Shown: positions 30,868 through 39,239 of the stretch, piece by piece | Position numbering within the stretch: position 1 is the first letter of the stretch | How the letters are laid out: every line of letters starts with the position of its first letter | Assembly: GCA_004297985.1 (NCBI GenBank) | Contig: SCRA01000060.1 | Location: 1-52,644, forward strand | Direction: 5' to 3' | From: a bacterium | GTDB lineage: Bacteria; Vulcanimicrobiota; Vulcanimicrobiia; Vulcanimicrobiales; SCRA01 | Length of the DNA: 52,644 nt | The notes under the pieces: generated by a model | Seen by the model: only the letters and a program-made list of their open reading frames with translations | Database searches by the model: none | What the model was told of the DNA's origin: nothing | Translations under genes and position numbers: made by a program

Positions 30868-31647
30868 TCAGCGTCCCTCGATGTGCGGAGAACGTTTCTC
30901 CACGAACGCCCGCAGGCTCTCCGCGCGGTCGGTCGTGCCTGCAACTTGATCGACGAAGATCAGGTCGATGTTCTGCGCGCGCTCCAACGGCAAGTCGCGG
31001 CCAATGGCAATAGTTCGCTTCGCGGCCTGCACGGAGAGCGGCGGCTTGGACGCGATCGTCTCGGCCATCCGCAGCGCGGCCTCGATGGCTCCGTTCGCCG
31101 GGGCCAGCTCGTCGGCCAAACCCAGGCGATGCGCCTCGTGCCCATCGATGCGCTGTCCGGTGAGTACCATCTGCTTCGCCTTGCTCTCCCCGACCAGGCG
31201 CGCCAGCCGCTGGGGTCCGCCGATGCCCGGCACGCCGCCGAGATTGATCTCCGGTAAACCGAACGACGCGTCGGCCGCAGCGATCCGGATGTCGCAAGCC
31301 ATGGCGAGCTCGCAGCCGCCGCCTAGTGCGTAACCGTTGATGGCGGCGATAACCGGCGCTCGCGAAGCTTCCACCAAGCCGTAGACCGTCTGAAAACGCC
31401 GGTTCCTTGGCACGGCGTCGGATGGCGGCGCGGCCGTCAATTCGTGAATGTCCACACCCGCGGAGAACAGGTGCGGCCCGCCGGTGAGCACGATCGCGTA
31501 GACATCGAAGTCGAGCTCCAACTCGAGAAAGGCGCGCTCGAGGGCGTCGCGCATCGCGCGGTTGATGGCGTTTACGCGAGGGCGGTCGAGAGTAACGGTC
31601 GCGATGTGGCCGGTTCTCTCTATTGTGACGAGGCGTTCGTCCGGCAT
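30868..31647 (-). CDS. Enoyl-CoA hydratase (crotonase family)
   Basis: 259 residues. Both hydratase glutamates are present: Glu113 in ALGGGCELAM and Glu133 in SFGLPEINLGG. The CoA-site motif is LFSAGVDIHEL. Its ATG shares a base with the permease stop (TGATG), and AGGAAAGGAA serves as ribosome site. A metabolic gene placed between the permease and ATPase genes of one transporter is unusual and suggests that it acts on the transported compound after CoA activation, perhaps by the divergent CaiB protein. Confidence 0.9.
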   Translation of the reverse strand: MPDERLVTIERTGHIATVTLDRPRVNAINRAMRDALERAFLELELDFDVYAIVLTGGPHLFSAGVDIHELTAAPPSDAVPRNRRFQTVYGLVEASRAPVIAAINGYALGGGCELAMACDIRIAAADASFGLPEINLGGVPGIGGPQRLARLVGESKAKQMVLTGQRIDGHEAHRLGLADELAPANGAIEAALRMAETIASKPPLSVQAAKRTIAIGRDLPLERAQNIDLIFVDQVAGTTDRAESLRAFVEKRSPHIEGR

Positions 31648-33344
31648 CAGAGTGCAATTCCTTTCCTGCTGACGCTGCGAATCACGACCAGCGCTACGAA
31701 GATGATCGCGGTCTGAACGATGACCAGTGCACTCACCTGCGGGAGCCCGCCGGAGTCCCAGAAGTTGAAGATCGCCGGACCGAGCACTTGGGCCCCCGGT
31801 CCTGCAAGAAAGATAGAGGCGCTGACTTCGCGGACGGAGACCATGAAGAGCAGCACCCATGCGGCTAACAGTCCCGGGCTGAGCAGCGGAACCGTGATGG
31901 AGCGCATGACGGATAGCCAACCTCCACCGAGAACGCGCCCCGCCTCCTCGAGCGAGCGATCGAGCTGCACGACGACACCCGTGATACTCCGGTAGGCGAG
32001 TGGAAGAAAGACGATGGTATACGCGATGAGCACTGCGAAGAGCGTGCCGTAGAGCTTGAAGGGAAGCGCCAGCATCATCCACAGAAGCGCCGCGGCGAAG
32101 ATCAGGCGGGGCAGCGACTGCGGGACCATCGTTAGCTGTTCAAGGATGCCGCGGCCGGCGCCGCGCGAGCGATGGATCACCCAGGCCAGGATGGTGGCGA
32201 ACGCTGTCCCCAGCGTACCGGTCCCCACGCCCAGCAGCAAGCTGTTCACGATCGCCTGCCGCGTGGTCGGGAAGTCGACCAGTACGTAACGGTAGTTGTG
32301 AAGCGTCCAACTCGCTGCGGAAAGCGTGATGTTAGAGTTACGTTGGAGCGAGGCGACCAAGAGGATACCGAGCGGGAGTACGAGTGCCACGACGATATAC
32401 GCACAGACGATCGCGAAGAGCAACGGCGTCAAGCCTTTCATGTCGATCGGCCGAGGGCGGTACGTGCGCCCGCCGACCACGGCGTACGACCGGCCGCGTA
32501 GTGCGCGCGTATAGAGCCAGACGGCGCTCGCGGCGAAGACGATCAGCACCAAGCCGAGCGCCGCTGCCAGCGGGTATTGCGGCGGATATCCCTGGAAGAG
32601 CATGTAGATCGCCGTGGTAGCCACGTAGAAGCGTGAGCTCGTGCCGAGGATCGTGGGAATGGCAAATGCGCCCATCATCGAGATGAAGAGGAAGAGCCAC
32701 GCGCTCAGGATTGCCGGCAGCATGAGAGGGGCGGTGATGCGCAGCGCCGTCGTGAGCCGCCCGGCGCCCATGACGGCAGAACACTCCTCCAACGAGGGAT
32801 CCATCTGGCGCATGGCGGCGCCGATCATCAGGAAGGCTACCGGCGCTTCGAAAATCGCCATGACGAAGACGATGCCGGGAACGGAATAGACGTTCACGAG
32901 CGAGGCGTGCGATCCGGTGAATGCATGGAAGAGCACGTTGATCAGGCCGCCGCGAGGCGAGGCCAGCTCGCTCCATGCCAACGCGCCGACGAGCGGCCCC
33001 ACGGGATAGGGGATGGTGACGAGCAGTTCTAGGATGGCGCGGCCGGGGACCGTGGTACGGTAGATGATCCAAGCGAGAAGAAGCGCTAGGGCCGTGCCGA
33101 ACGTGGATCCGGCCAGTGCGACCAGCAGCGTGTTACGGATCCAGTCGAGATGCCTGAGGAGTCGGATGAAGTTCGCCAAGCCCCAGTGCGTGGGCAAGAG
33201 CGCCTGCGCGTCGCCGACGTTGAGGGCCATCGCCACGAGCAACAGCAACGGATAGCCGATGATCAGCACGAGTGTCGCCACCAACGCGAGCACCGGCAGA
33301 GAGACGGGCTTGCGCGCGGAAGTGCTGTGCGCCGAACGCAACAT
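31647..33344 (-). CDS. Fused double-domain ABC permease (FbpB/AfuB type)
   Basis: 565 residues with about 12 membrane segments. Two copies of the binding-protein-dependent transport domain are joined. Each has an EAA loop: MDPSLEECSAVMGAGRLTTA in the first half and LDRSLEEAGRVLGGGWLSVM in the second. This is the standard layout of ferric-iron-type permeases. It starts two bases after the stop of the binding-protein gene. Confidence 0.93.
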   Translation of the reverse strand: MLRSAHSTSARKPVSLPVLALVATLVLIIGYPLLLLVAMALNVGDAQALLPTHWGLANFIRLLRHLDWIRNTLLVALAGSTFGTALALLLAWIIYRTTVPGRAILELLVTIPYPVGPLVGALAWSELASPRGGLINVLFHAFTGSHASLVNVYSVPGIVFVMAIFEAPVAFLMIGAAMRQMDPSLEECSAVMGAGRLTTALRITAPLMLPAILSAWLFLFISMMGAFAIPTILGTSSRFYVATTAIYMLFQGYPPQYPLAAALGLVLIVFAASAVWLYTRALRGRSYAVVGGRTYRPRPIDMKGLTPLLFAIVCAYIVVALVLPLGILLVASLQRNSNITLSAASWTLHNYRYVLVDFPTTRQAIVNSLLLGVGTGTLGTAFATILAWVIHRSRGAGRGILEQLTMVPQSLPRLIFAAALLWMMLALPFKLYGTLFAVLIAYTIVFLPLAYRSITGVVVQLDRSLEEAGRVLGGGWLSVMRSITVPLLSPGLLAAWVLLFMVSVREVSASIFLAGPGAQVLGPAIFNFWDSGGLPQVSALVIVQTAIIFVALVVIRSVSRKGIAL

Positions 33345-33346
33345 CG

Positions 33347-34444
33347 CTAAAAGCCGACGATATCGTTCCAGAGCGTGACGAACTTCTGATGCTCCGCAAC
33401 AGACCTATAGCGCGCGAAGTTCGTCGGCAGCAGCAGTTTTACGTGCGATAGCGATGGCAGCCCGGAGATCGAGACGTCGGTGCGCGGCGAGTACGAACCC
33501 TGAATCTCGTTCCATCGCTGCTGACCTTCCTTGGAGAGCAGGTAGTCGATGTACGCCTTTGCCGCATTGGCCCGCTTTGTGCCTTCGAGGATGCCCACCA
33601 CCTGCGACTGAGCCGGCGTGCCCGGCGAGGGGAAGAGCACCTCGATCGGTTGGTGCTGGCGCATCGACTTGGGATATTGGAAGATGCTGACCTTCCCTCC
33701 GATCTTGAGGTCGCCGGAATGGAGGTCTTGCATCATCTGCGTCGACGACGCGTACGCGCGCGGTTTCTGCTGTGCGAGCCGGTCCCAGTAGTCGGCGGGC
33801 AAGACGTCTTGCAGCACGTACCACCACGCGTACTGCGAGCCGGCGCTTGCGTCTTGGAACCCGATCTGATGCGTCCACTCCGGCTTGAGGAGGTCCTCAT
33901 AGGACTTCGGAACCTCTTCTCTGCGGACATAGCGTGGGTCGTACATGACGGCGCCCACATTGATGAAGTACGCCGTCCAGTAGCCCTCCGGCGTGCTCTT
34001 GTACCGCCGGTCGAAGCGCCTCAACTCGGGCGAGAGGTAGTGCAGAACGTGCCCCTGCAGGCGCAGGTCGTCCATGAGGCCGGAGTCCGACGTCTGGTAG
34101 ACGTCGAAATCGGTAGAGCCGGTCCGGAACTCGGCCGCCAGCTTCGGCAGCGCCACGCCGGGAAGCATGCGCACCTCTTGGGCCGCGATGCCCGTTTTTT
34201 CCGAGAAGCCCTTGAGAAACGCGACCACATCGGCCTCTTGGTCGCCGTGGAGCACCGCGAGGGTTCCCTCCTTTCGTGCGGCCTCGAGGTCTGCCGGGGC
34301 ACTGGGACTGGAGGTATCGGCTGCGGCTGCGGGGGCGCCCCACGCCAGGGAGGTGCCCAGGCCCGCGGTAACGGCTCCGGCGAGTACGGCGCCCTCGAGG
34401 AGTCTGCGCCGGGTCATTCCCGGGGCACGAACGTGATTGGTCAT
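33347..34444 (-). CDS. ABC transporter extracellular binding protein (iron type)
   Basis: 365 residues. The N-terminus carries a twin-arginine-like signal (MTRRRLLEGAV) with a hydrophobic stretch to about residue 40. The mature part follows the type II binding fold of FbpA/thiosulfate-like proteins: EARKEGTLAVLHGDQEADVV, GYWTAYFINVGAVMYDPRYV, and AKAYIDYLLSKEGQQRWNEI near the end. FbpA iron tyrosines cannot be confirmed, so a small organic acid is as likely as iron. Ribosome site GGGAGAC. Confidence 0.9.
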   Translation of the reverse strand: MTNHVRAPGMTRRRLLEGAVLAGAVTAGLGTSLAWGAPAAAADTSSPSAPADLEAARKEGTLAVLHGDQEADVVAFLKGFSEKTGIAAQEVRMLPGVALPKLAAEFRTGSTDFDVYQTSDSGLMDDLRLQGHVLHYLSPELRRFDRRYKSTPEGYWTAYFINVGAVMYDPRYVRREEVPKSYEDLLKPEWTHQIGFQDASAGSQYAWWYVLQDVLPADYWDRLAQQKPRAYASSTQMMQDLHSGDLKIGGKVSIFQYPKSMRQHQPIEVLFPSPGTPAQSQVVGILEGTKRANAAKAYIDYLLSKEGQQRWNEIQGSYSPRTDVSISGLPSLSHVKLLLPTNFARYRSVAEHQKFVTLWNDIVGF

Positions 34445-34529
34445 CTGCGTCTCCCTGCTTTGGAGTCGGTTGCATCGATACGTCGATGAGCGTGGTTCGG
34501 ACCCGAAAAGCCAAGTGGTGCTTGCAGGT

Positions 34530-34575
34530 AGATATGAGATATGAGATATTATACACCAAATATGTCTGTTGTGAA
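34530..34575 (-). promoter_or_regulatory. ABC-operon promoter with three AGATATG repeats
   Basis: On the minus strand TTCACA (34575-34570) and a perfect TATAAT (34553-34548) have a 16-base spacer. Three tandem 7-base units (AGATATG, AGATATG, AGATATT, 34530-34550) lie directly downstream. The site is in the gap shared with the divergent GntR gene, so this regulator probably binds the repeats. Confidence 0.6.
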
Positions 34576-34586
34576 GTTAGGTGAAC

Positions 34587-35381
34587 ATGGCAAAGCCGAG
34601 GTCGGCAGGGGGACAGCTTACGATCCGTCATGATGCGAAACTCGAGACGCCTTCTCGAGCCATCGGACCCCTCGCCGACCGTGCGATCTTGGCGGATCGC
34701 ATCTTCGAAGCGATCCACCGCGCGATTCTCTCGCTTGAGCTGGAGCCTGGGACAGCCCTCGTTGAGCGGGAGCTCGCACAGCGCTTCGGCGTGAGTAAGA
34801 GTCCCGTGCGTGACGCGCTGCAGCGGCTCGCCGGTGAAGGACTGGTAAGCCAGTCGCCGCATCGCGGGATGACCGTGATCGAGGTCGACCGCGAGCTCGC
34901 CGATGAGATCTACGAGCTCCGCGAGGTGTTGGAGGAGATGGCAGTGCGCCTGGCTACGCCAATCCTCACCCCCGCCGACGTCTCCGCGGCGCGAGCCGTT
35001 CTCGATCGAGCGCAGGAGTCGATCGACGGCCATGACCTCGCGCGGGCGGCCGCGCTCAACCGCGAGTTCCATGGCATCTTCTGCCGGCGGAGCGCGAATC
35101 GCCCGCTCGAAGATGCACTTTCACGGCTGCAGGATCGAGTGCGGATCATCTCCGTCCTCAGCTGGCGGCAACGCCCCTCGATGCGCGAGGAGCACGAGCA
35201 GCACGCCCAGATCCTTCAAGCCGCCGCCGCCGGTGATGCGAAGCGCGCCAGTAGCCTGATGCGCGAGCACATCCATGCGTTCCGGCTGCACCTCGATCGC
35301 TTCTTCGGGGAGGAGTCCGTACGCGCGGGCGTGATCGAACAGGCCGCTCTTGCGGACGCTGAAACGAGCGAGACTCGGTAA
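34587..35381 (+). CDS. FCD-type GntR-family regulator
   Basis: About 264 residues (GTG 34581 possible). A polar 30-residue leader is followed by the winged helix (DRIFEAIHRAILSLELEPGT, then ELAQRFGVSKSPVRDALQRL). The FCD domain has Asp/His residues at LNREFHGIFCRR, HEQHAQILQAA and MREHIHAFRLHLD. It is divergent from the ABC operon and first gene of the flavoprotein-CaiB-DHDPS operon, so it likely controls both. Its stop shares a base with the next ATG (TAATG). Confidence 0.9.
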   Translation: MAKPRSAGGQLTIRHDAKLETPSRAIGPLADRAILADRIFEAIHRAILSLELEPGTALVERELAQRFGVSKSPVRDALQRLAGEGLVSQSPHRGMTVIEVDRELADEIYELREVLEEMAVRLATPILTPADVSAARAVLDRAQESIDGHDLARAAALNREFHGIFCRRSANRPLEDALSRLQDRVRIISVLSWRQRPSMREEHEQHAQILQAAAAGDAKRASSLMREHIHAFRLHLDRFFGEESVRAGVIEQAALADAETSETR

Positions 35382-36985
35382 TGGAGAGGCTCGAAGCCGA
35401 TGTCTTGGTCGCGGGAGGCGGTGTCGGAGGACTGATGGCCGCGGTGCGCGCACAGGCGGCTGGGGCTCGCGTCGTTGTACTGAGCGGAACGCCAGGGGCG
35501 TCGAACCGCATCAGCAGCCTTAATGCCGCCCTGGGTGATGCGCCGGAGGACGAGGCGCCTGCGCTGTTCGACGATATGCTCGAGGCGGGCGGCTTCGTCA
35601 ACGATCCACGCGTCGTCGCACAGATCGCGCATCGCATTGGGAGCGAGGTGCGGTTCTTGGCCGGCCTCGGGGTCCCGTTCCATCGTGAAGGCGACCGCTT
35701 CGCCCGTCGGCAAGCCGCCGGGAGCAGCTGGACGCGCGCCGTCTACTCGCTCGGCATGGTGGGAGTCGACATCGCGCGAGCGCTGGCCGCGAGACTCCGT
35801 GCGTCGGCACCGGCGGCCACCTTCGTGCCCCACGGCATGTTGCTCGACCTGTTCGTGCGCGACCGCGAAGTCGCGGGAGGGCTTGCCTACGTGCCGCGGG
35901 GCGACGGAAGCTGGATCGAGGTCGCCGCGCCATGCGTCGTGTTGGCGACGGGGGGCGCCGGACGGATCTTCGGCACCACGACGAATCCGCCCGGAAGCCT
36001 AGGTATCGGTTACGGCTTGGCCATCGAGGCCGGCGCCTCGCTCGTCGACATGGAGTTCGTCTCCTTCGAGCCGTTCATCGTCGCCGCACCCGAAAACGTG
36101 CGCGGCCGCGACCTGCCGACCACGGTGTTGCGCGAGGGAGCGCGGCTGCGTAACGGGCTCGGGGAAGAGTTTCTCGATACGAGCTCGGCGCCCAGTAAAG
36201 ACATCATCTGCCGCGCGATGATCCGCGAGGTACGGGAGGGGCGGGGCACACACGCCGGTGCCGTGCTCTACGACATTCGCGGTATGGCGCCGGAGATCGT
36301 CGAGCGCTATGTGCAAATCGGGCAAGTGCTGCGTGCGCTCAACCTTCGCGCGCCCGGCGCACAGCTCGAGGTGTTGCCGGCACAACACTACCTGATGGGT
36401 GGTGTTCGCATCGACGAACACGGCGCGAGCGACGTGCCCGGGCTCTTCGCGGTGGGCGAGGTCGCGGGGGGCGCGCACGGTGCGCATCGCCTGGCCGCAG
36501 GCGGCGGCACCGAGGCCGTAGCCATGGGGGCGATAGCGGGTGAGTCGGCGGCTGCGTACGCGCGGAGCAGCCGCAAGCAGCGCGATGGATGCCCCGCCTC
36601 GCCGCGCCCCGACCTCCTGGCCATCAAAAGCACGTCGCCGCAGTGGGCCGTACTCGAGCGGATTCGCCGAGCGCTGGATACCGGTTGTGGGATTCTGCGC
36701 GACCGCGAGAGGCTCCGTGAATCTGTCGCGGCGCTCGATGACGTCGTAGGCACGCTTCGCTCGTCGGAACAGATACGCACGTTCATCGGCCGCTCGGCAA
36801 CACTCGCCCTCGCGATCGCGCGCAGCGCGCTGTTGCGTGAGGAGAGCCGGGGTGATCACTACCGCACCGATCACCCGTCTCGGGACGACACTTCATGGCT
36901 CGGCAACATCGTGGTCCGTCTCGACGCAGACCGCGACGTGCTCGTTTTCGCGTACGAGCGGGCGGGCCTCACGCAGAGGGGATGA
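35381..36985 (+). CDS. Fumarate reductase/succinate dehydrogenase-type flavoprotein
   Basis: 534 residues. The FAD dinucleotide motif is VLVAGGGVGGLMAAVRA, with ATGGAGRIFGTTTNPPGSLG (about 190-209) and the capping-domain motif QHYLMGGVRIDEHG. The C-terminal GAHRLAAGGGTEAVAMG carries the conserved arginine. It fits the FrdA/SdhA/L-aspartate-oxidase superfamily but has no partner iron-sulfur or membrane subunit nearby. Soluble relatives desaturate CoA esters or keto acids, so an alpha,beta-desaturation in the neighbouring CoA pathway is plausible. Confidence 0.85.
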   Translation: MERLEADVLVAGGGVGGLMAAVRAQAAGARVVVLSGTPGASNRISSLNAALGDAPEDEAPALFDDMLEAGGFVNDPRVVAQIAHRIGSEVRFLAGLGVPFHREGDRFARRQAAGSSWTRAVYSLGMVGVDIARALAARLRASAPAATFVPHGMLLDLFVRDREVAGGLAYVPRGDGSWIEVAAPCVVLATGGAGRIFGTTTNPPGSLGIGYGLAIEAGASLVDMEFVSFEPFIVAAPENVRGRDLPTTVLREGARLRNGLGEEFLDTSSAPSKDIICRAMIREVREGRGTHAGAVLYDIRGMAPEIVERYVQIGQVLRALNLRAPGAQLEVLPAQHYLMGGVRIDEHGASDVPGLFAVGEVAGGAHGAHRLAAGGGTEAVAMGAIAGESAAAYARSSRKQRDGCPASPRPDLLAIKSTSPQWAVLERIRRALDTGCGILRDRERLRESVAALDDVVGTLRSSEQIRTFIGRSATLALAIARSALLREESRGDHYRTDHPSRDDTSWLGNIVVRLDADRDVLVFAYERAGLTQRG

Positions 36986-36989
36986 AACG

Positions 36990-38186
36990 ATGACGCACAA
37001 GCCGCTATCAGGGATACGGGTACTCGACTTCACTCGGCTCTACGCCGGGCCGTTCTGCACGATGCTGCTCGGCGATCTCGGTGCCGACGTGGTGAAAGTC
37101 GAGATGCCCGGCGGCGATCCGCTGCGCGGCCAGGGTCCACCCTTCCACCACGGCCATAGCATGAGTTTTCTCGCGGCCAACCGGAACAAGCGCTCCGTCG
37201 TCCTCGATCTAAAAACGCCCGCCGACAGAGCCGTGGCTCGCGAGCTGGCGCTCAAGGCCGATGTAATCGTGGAGAACTTCCGGCCGGGCGTGATGGCCCG
37301 CTTGGGCTTGGCGTACGACGATCTCGCGGCCGATCATCCCGGCCTCATCTATGCCTCGATCTCGGGGATGGGAGCCGATGGACCGGACGCCCGGGAAGGG
37401 GCGTTCGATTTGACAATCCAGGCCCTTGGCGGGTTCATGAGCATCACGGGTGAGCGCAACGGCAAACCGGTGAAGCTGGGAACGTCGGTCTTCGATCTGG
37501 TCTGTGGTCAGTATGCCATGGGCGCGATCGTTACCGCGCTCTTCGATCGCACGCGAACGGGGCGCGGACAGCGGATCGAGACGAGCCTCTTCGAGTCGGA
37601 GATCACATTTCTGGTCGATGCGGGGATGGAGTACCTACTCGCCGGCCGGATTCGCGAAAAGTGGGGCTCCGAGCACGCGGCGCTCGTCCCTTATAAGGCT
37701 TTCCAGACACGCGATGGATGGCTCGTCATCGGAGCAGGTGTCCAGAACCTCTTCGAAGCCTTCGTAACGGCGATTGGCTGTGGCGAGCTCCAGCGGGACG
37801 CGCGTTTCTCGACGTTAGAGGGTCGCGTGAGGAATCGCGACCTGCTCTACGAGATCCTCGATGGCAAGGTGTCCGCCTATGGTACTGAGGAGCTTCGAGC
37901 GAAGCTCGAACGCGTCAACGTTCCTTGCGCCCCCGTGAACGACATGGCGCATGTATTCGGCCATCGGCAAGCGCTGCATCGCGGCATGGTGCAGAAGATC
38001 GAGCACCCCACCCATGGCGAGATGCCGGTGATCGGGCCGGCGGTCAAGTACTCGGGATGCGACGTCGCCGCCGGCTGGACCATGCCGCCCGAAATCGGCG
38101 AGCATTCCGAGGCTGTCTTACGCGACTGGCTCGGCCATATCGTGAGCACCCTCCCCGGCGCCATGGGTCTGAGAGGAATACGATGA
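36990..38186 (+). CDS. CaiB/BaiF-family (type III) CoA-transferase
   Basis: 398 residues. ATG 36990 has GAGGGGA upstream. Family marks: LYAGPFCTMLLGDLGADVVK, VIVENFRPGVMARLGL, nucleophile Asp140 in GAFDLTIQALGGF, the RTRTGRGQRIETSLFE helix, and NVPCAPVNDMAHVFGHRQ. It would load CoA onto the acid imported by the divergent ABC system. Overlaps the next gene by four bases. Confidence 0.92.
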   Translation: MTHKPLSGIRVLDFTRLYAGPFCTMLLGDLGADVVKVEMPGGDPLRGQGPPFHHGHSMSFLAANRNKRSVVLDLKTPADRAVARELALKADVIVENFRPGVMARLGLAYDDLAADHPGLIYASISGMGADGPDAREGAFDLTIQALGGFMSITGERNGKPVKLGTSVFDLVCGQYAMGAIVTALFDRTRTGRGQRIETSLFESEITFLVDAGMEYLLAGRIREKWGSEHAALVPYKAFQTRDGWLVIGAGVQNLFEAFVTAIGCGELQRDARFSTLEGRVRNRDLLYEILDGKVSAYGTEELRAKLERVNVPCAPVNDMAHVFGHRQALHRGMVQKIEHPTHGEMPVIGPAVKYSGCDVAAGWTMPPEIGEHSEAVLRDWLGHIVSTLPGAMGLRGIR

Positions 38187-39136
38187 AGAGGACAGCCGTC
38201 ACGAAGGCCGATCTCGAGAGCTCGGTGCTCGCCGTTCCACCGCTTGCAAGAAATGAAGATCTGTCGATCAACGTCGAGGCGAACCGGCGCCTCATTCGCC
38301 ATCTCGAGGGCGGCGGAGTGAGAACGATCATGTACGGTGGGAACGCGAACTTCTATTCACTCGGCGTGTTCGACTACGCACGGACCGTCGAGACGATTGC
38401 CGGTCTCGTTGCGGACGACACGTGGGTCATTCCTTCGATCGGGCCGGACTTCGGCAAGGCGATGGACCAGGCGAGTATCTTGAAAGACATGGCGTTTCCA
38501 ACCTGCATGGTGTTACCGCTTTCGTTCCCCGCCACGACCACTGGTGCCGCGCGCGGGATCGCGAAGATTGCGGAACGCTTCGGTAAGCCCGTCATCGCCT
38601 ACCTCAAAGCGGAAAGCTACCTGAAGCCGGAAGACGTCGCGTCGCTGGCTCGGGGGGGCTTGCTCTGCGGGATCAAGTATGCGATCGTTCGTGGCGATCC
38701 CCGGTCGGATGCCTATCTCGACCGATTGGTCGAACTGGTCGGTGCCGATCACGTCATCAGCGGCATCGGCGAGCGCCCCGCGATCGACCACATGCGCTAC
38801 TTTGGGCTGAAGGGATTCACCTCCGGATCGGTCTGCGTGGCGCCACGGCTTGCAATGAGCTTGCTGTCCGCTCTCAAGGGCGGAGGTTACGAAGAAGCCC
38901 AGGCGATCCGTGAGGCGTTCCTGCCGCTCGAGGACCTACGCGACGCCTTCTCGCCAATGCGGGTGCTGCATGAAGCCGTGACGCTAGCGGGAATCGCCGA
39001 GATGGGCCCGATGCTCCCGATGCTCTCGAACATTGACAGCCCAGCGCAGGTCAGCGCGATTCGTGCCGCTGCGCTGCGTCTGAGAGAGCGTGATACCGAA
39101 TTCATGAACGAGAAAGTCGCTTTTCAGGCACGCTGA
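38183..39136 (+). CDS. DHDPS-family aldolase/lyase
   Basis: 317 residues. The TIM barrel of the dihydrodipicolinate-synthase family has candidate Schiff-base Lys165 in LLCGIKYAIVRGD and Tyr140 in VIAYLKAESYL. The usual GTTGE substrate loop is replaced by MYGGNANFYSL. It differs clearly from the lyase at 15240, so it probably handles another keto acid. Last gene of the operon; it may cleave the product of the CoA-dependent steps. Confidence 0.85.
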   Translation: MKRTAVTKADLESSVLAVPPLARNEDLSINVEANRRLIRHLEGGGVRTIMYGGNANFYSLGVFDYARTVETIAGLVADDTWVIPSIGPDFGKAMDQASILKDMAFPTCMVLPLSFPATTTGAARGIAKIAERFGKPVIAYLKAESYLKPEDVASLARGGLLCGIKYAIVRGDPRSDAYLDRLVELVGADHVISGIGERPAIDHMRYFGLKGFTSGSVCVAPRLAMSLLSALKGGGYEEAQAIREAFLPLEDLRDAFSPMRVLHEAVTLAGIAEMGPMLPMLSNIDSPAQVSAIRAAALRLRERDTEFMNEKVAFQAR

Positions 39137-39198
39137 TCGCGGGCACCGTGCGGAACGTTGACGAGCCCGTCGATGAGGAGAGAATTAGCCACCGTTGC

Positions 39199-39225
39199 TG
39201 CAACCTGCAATTAATGCAAGTTGCA
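39199..39225. promoter_or_regulatory. Inverted repeat upstream of the DUF234-type ATPase gene
   Basis: Arms TGCAACCTGCA (39199-39209) and TGCAAGTTGCA (39215-39225) pair at 10 of 11 positions across ATTAA. Each arm is itself a TGCA dyad. It may be an operator or an mRNA hairpin just before the start codon. Confidence 0.5.
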
Positions 39226-39239
39226 AATCTGGTGGTAAC

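Noticed and set aside
29666-31657. A 663-codon minus-strand frame that seems to fuse unknown sequence to the ABC ATPase
   Set aside because: The N-terminal part is an out-of-frame reading of the crotonase gene. The ATPase starts at GTG 30826 with a strong ribosome site.
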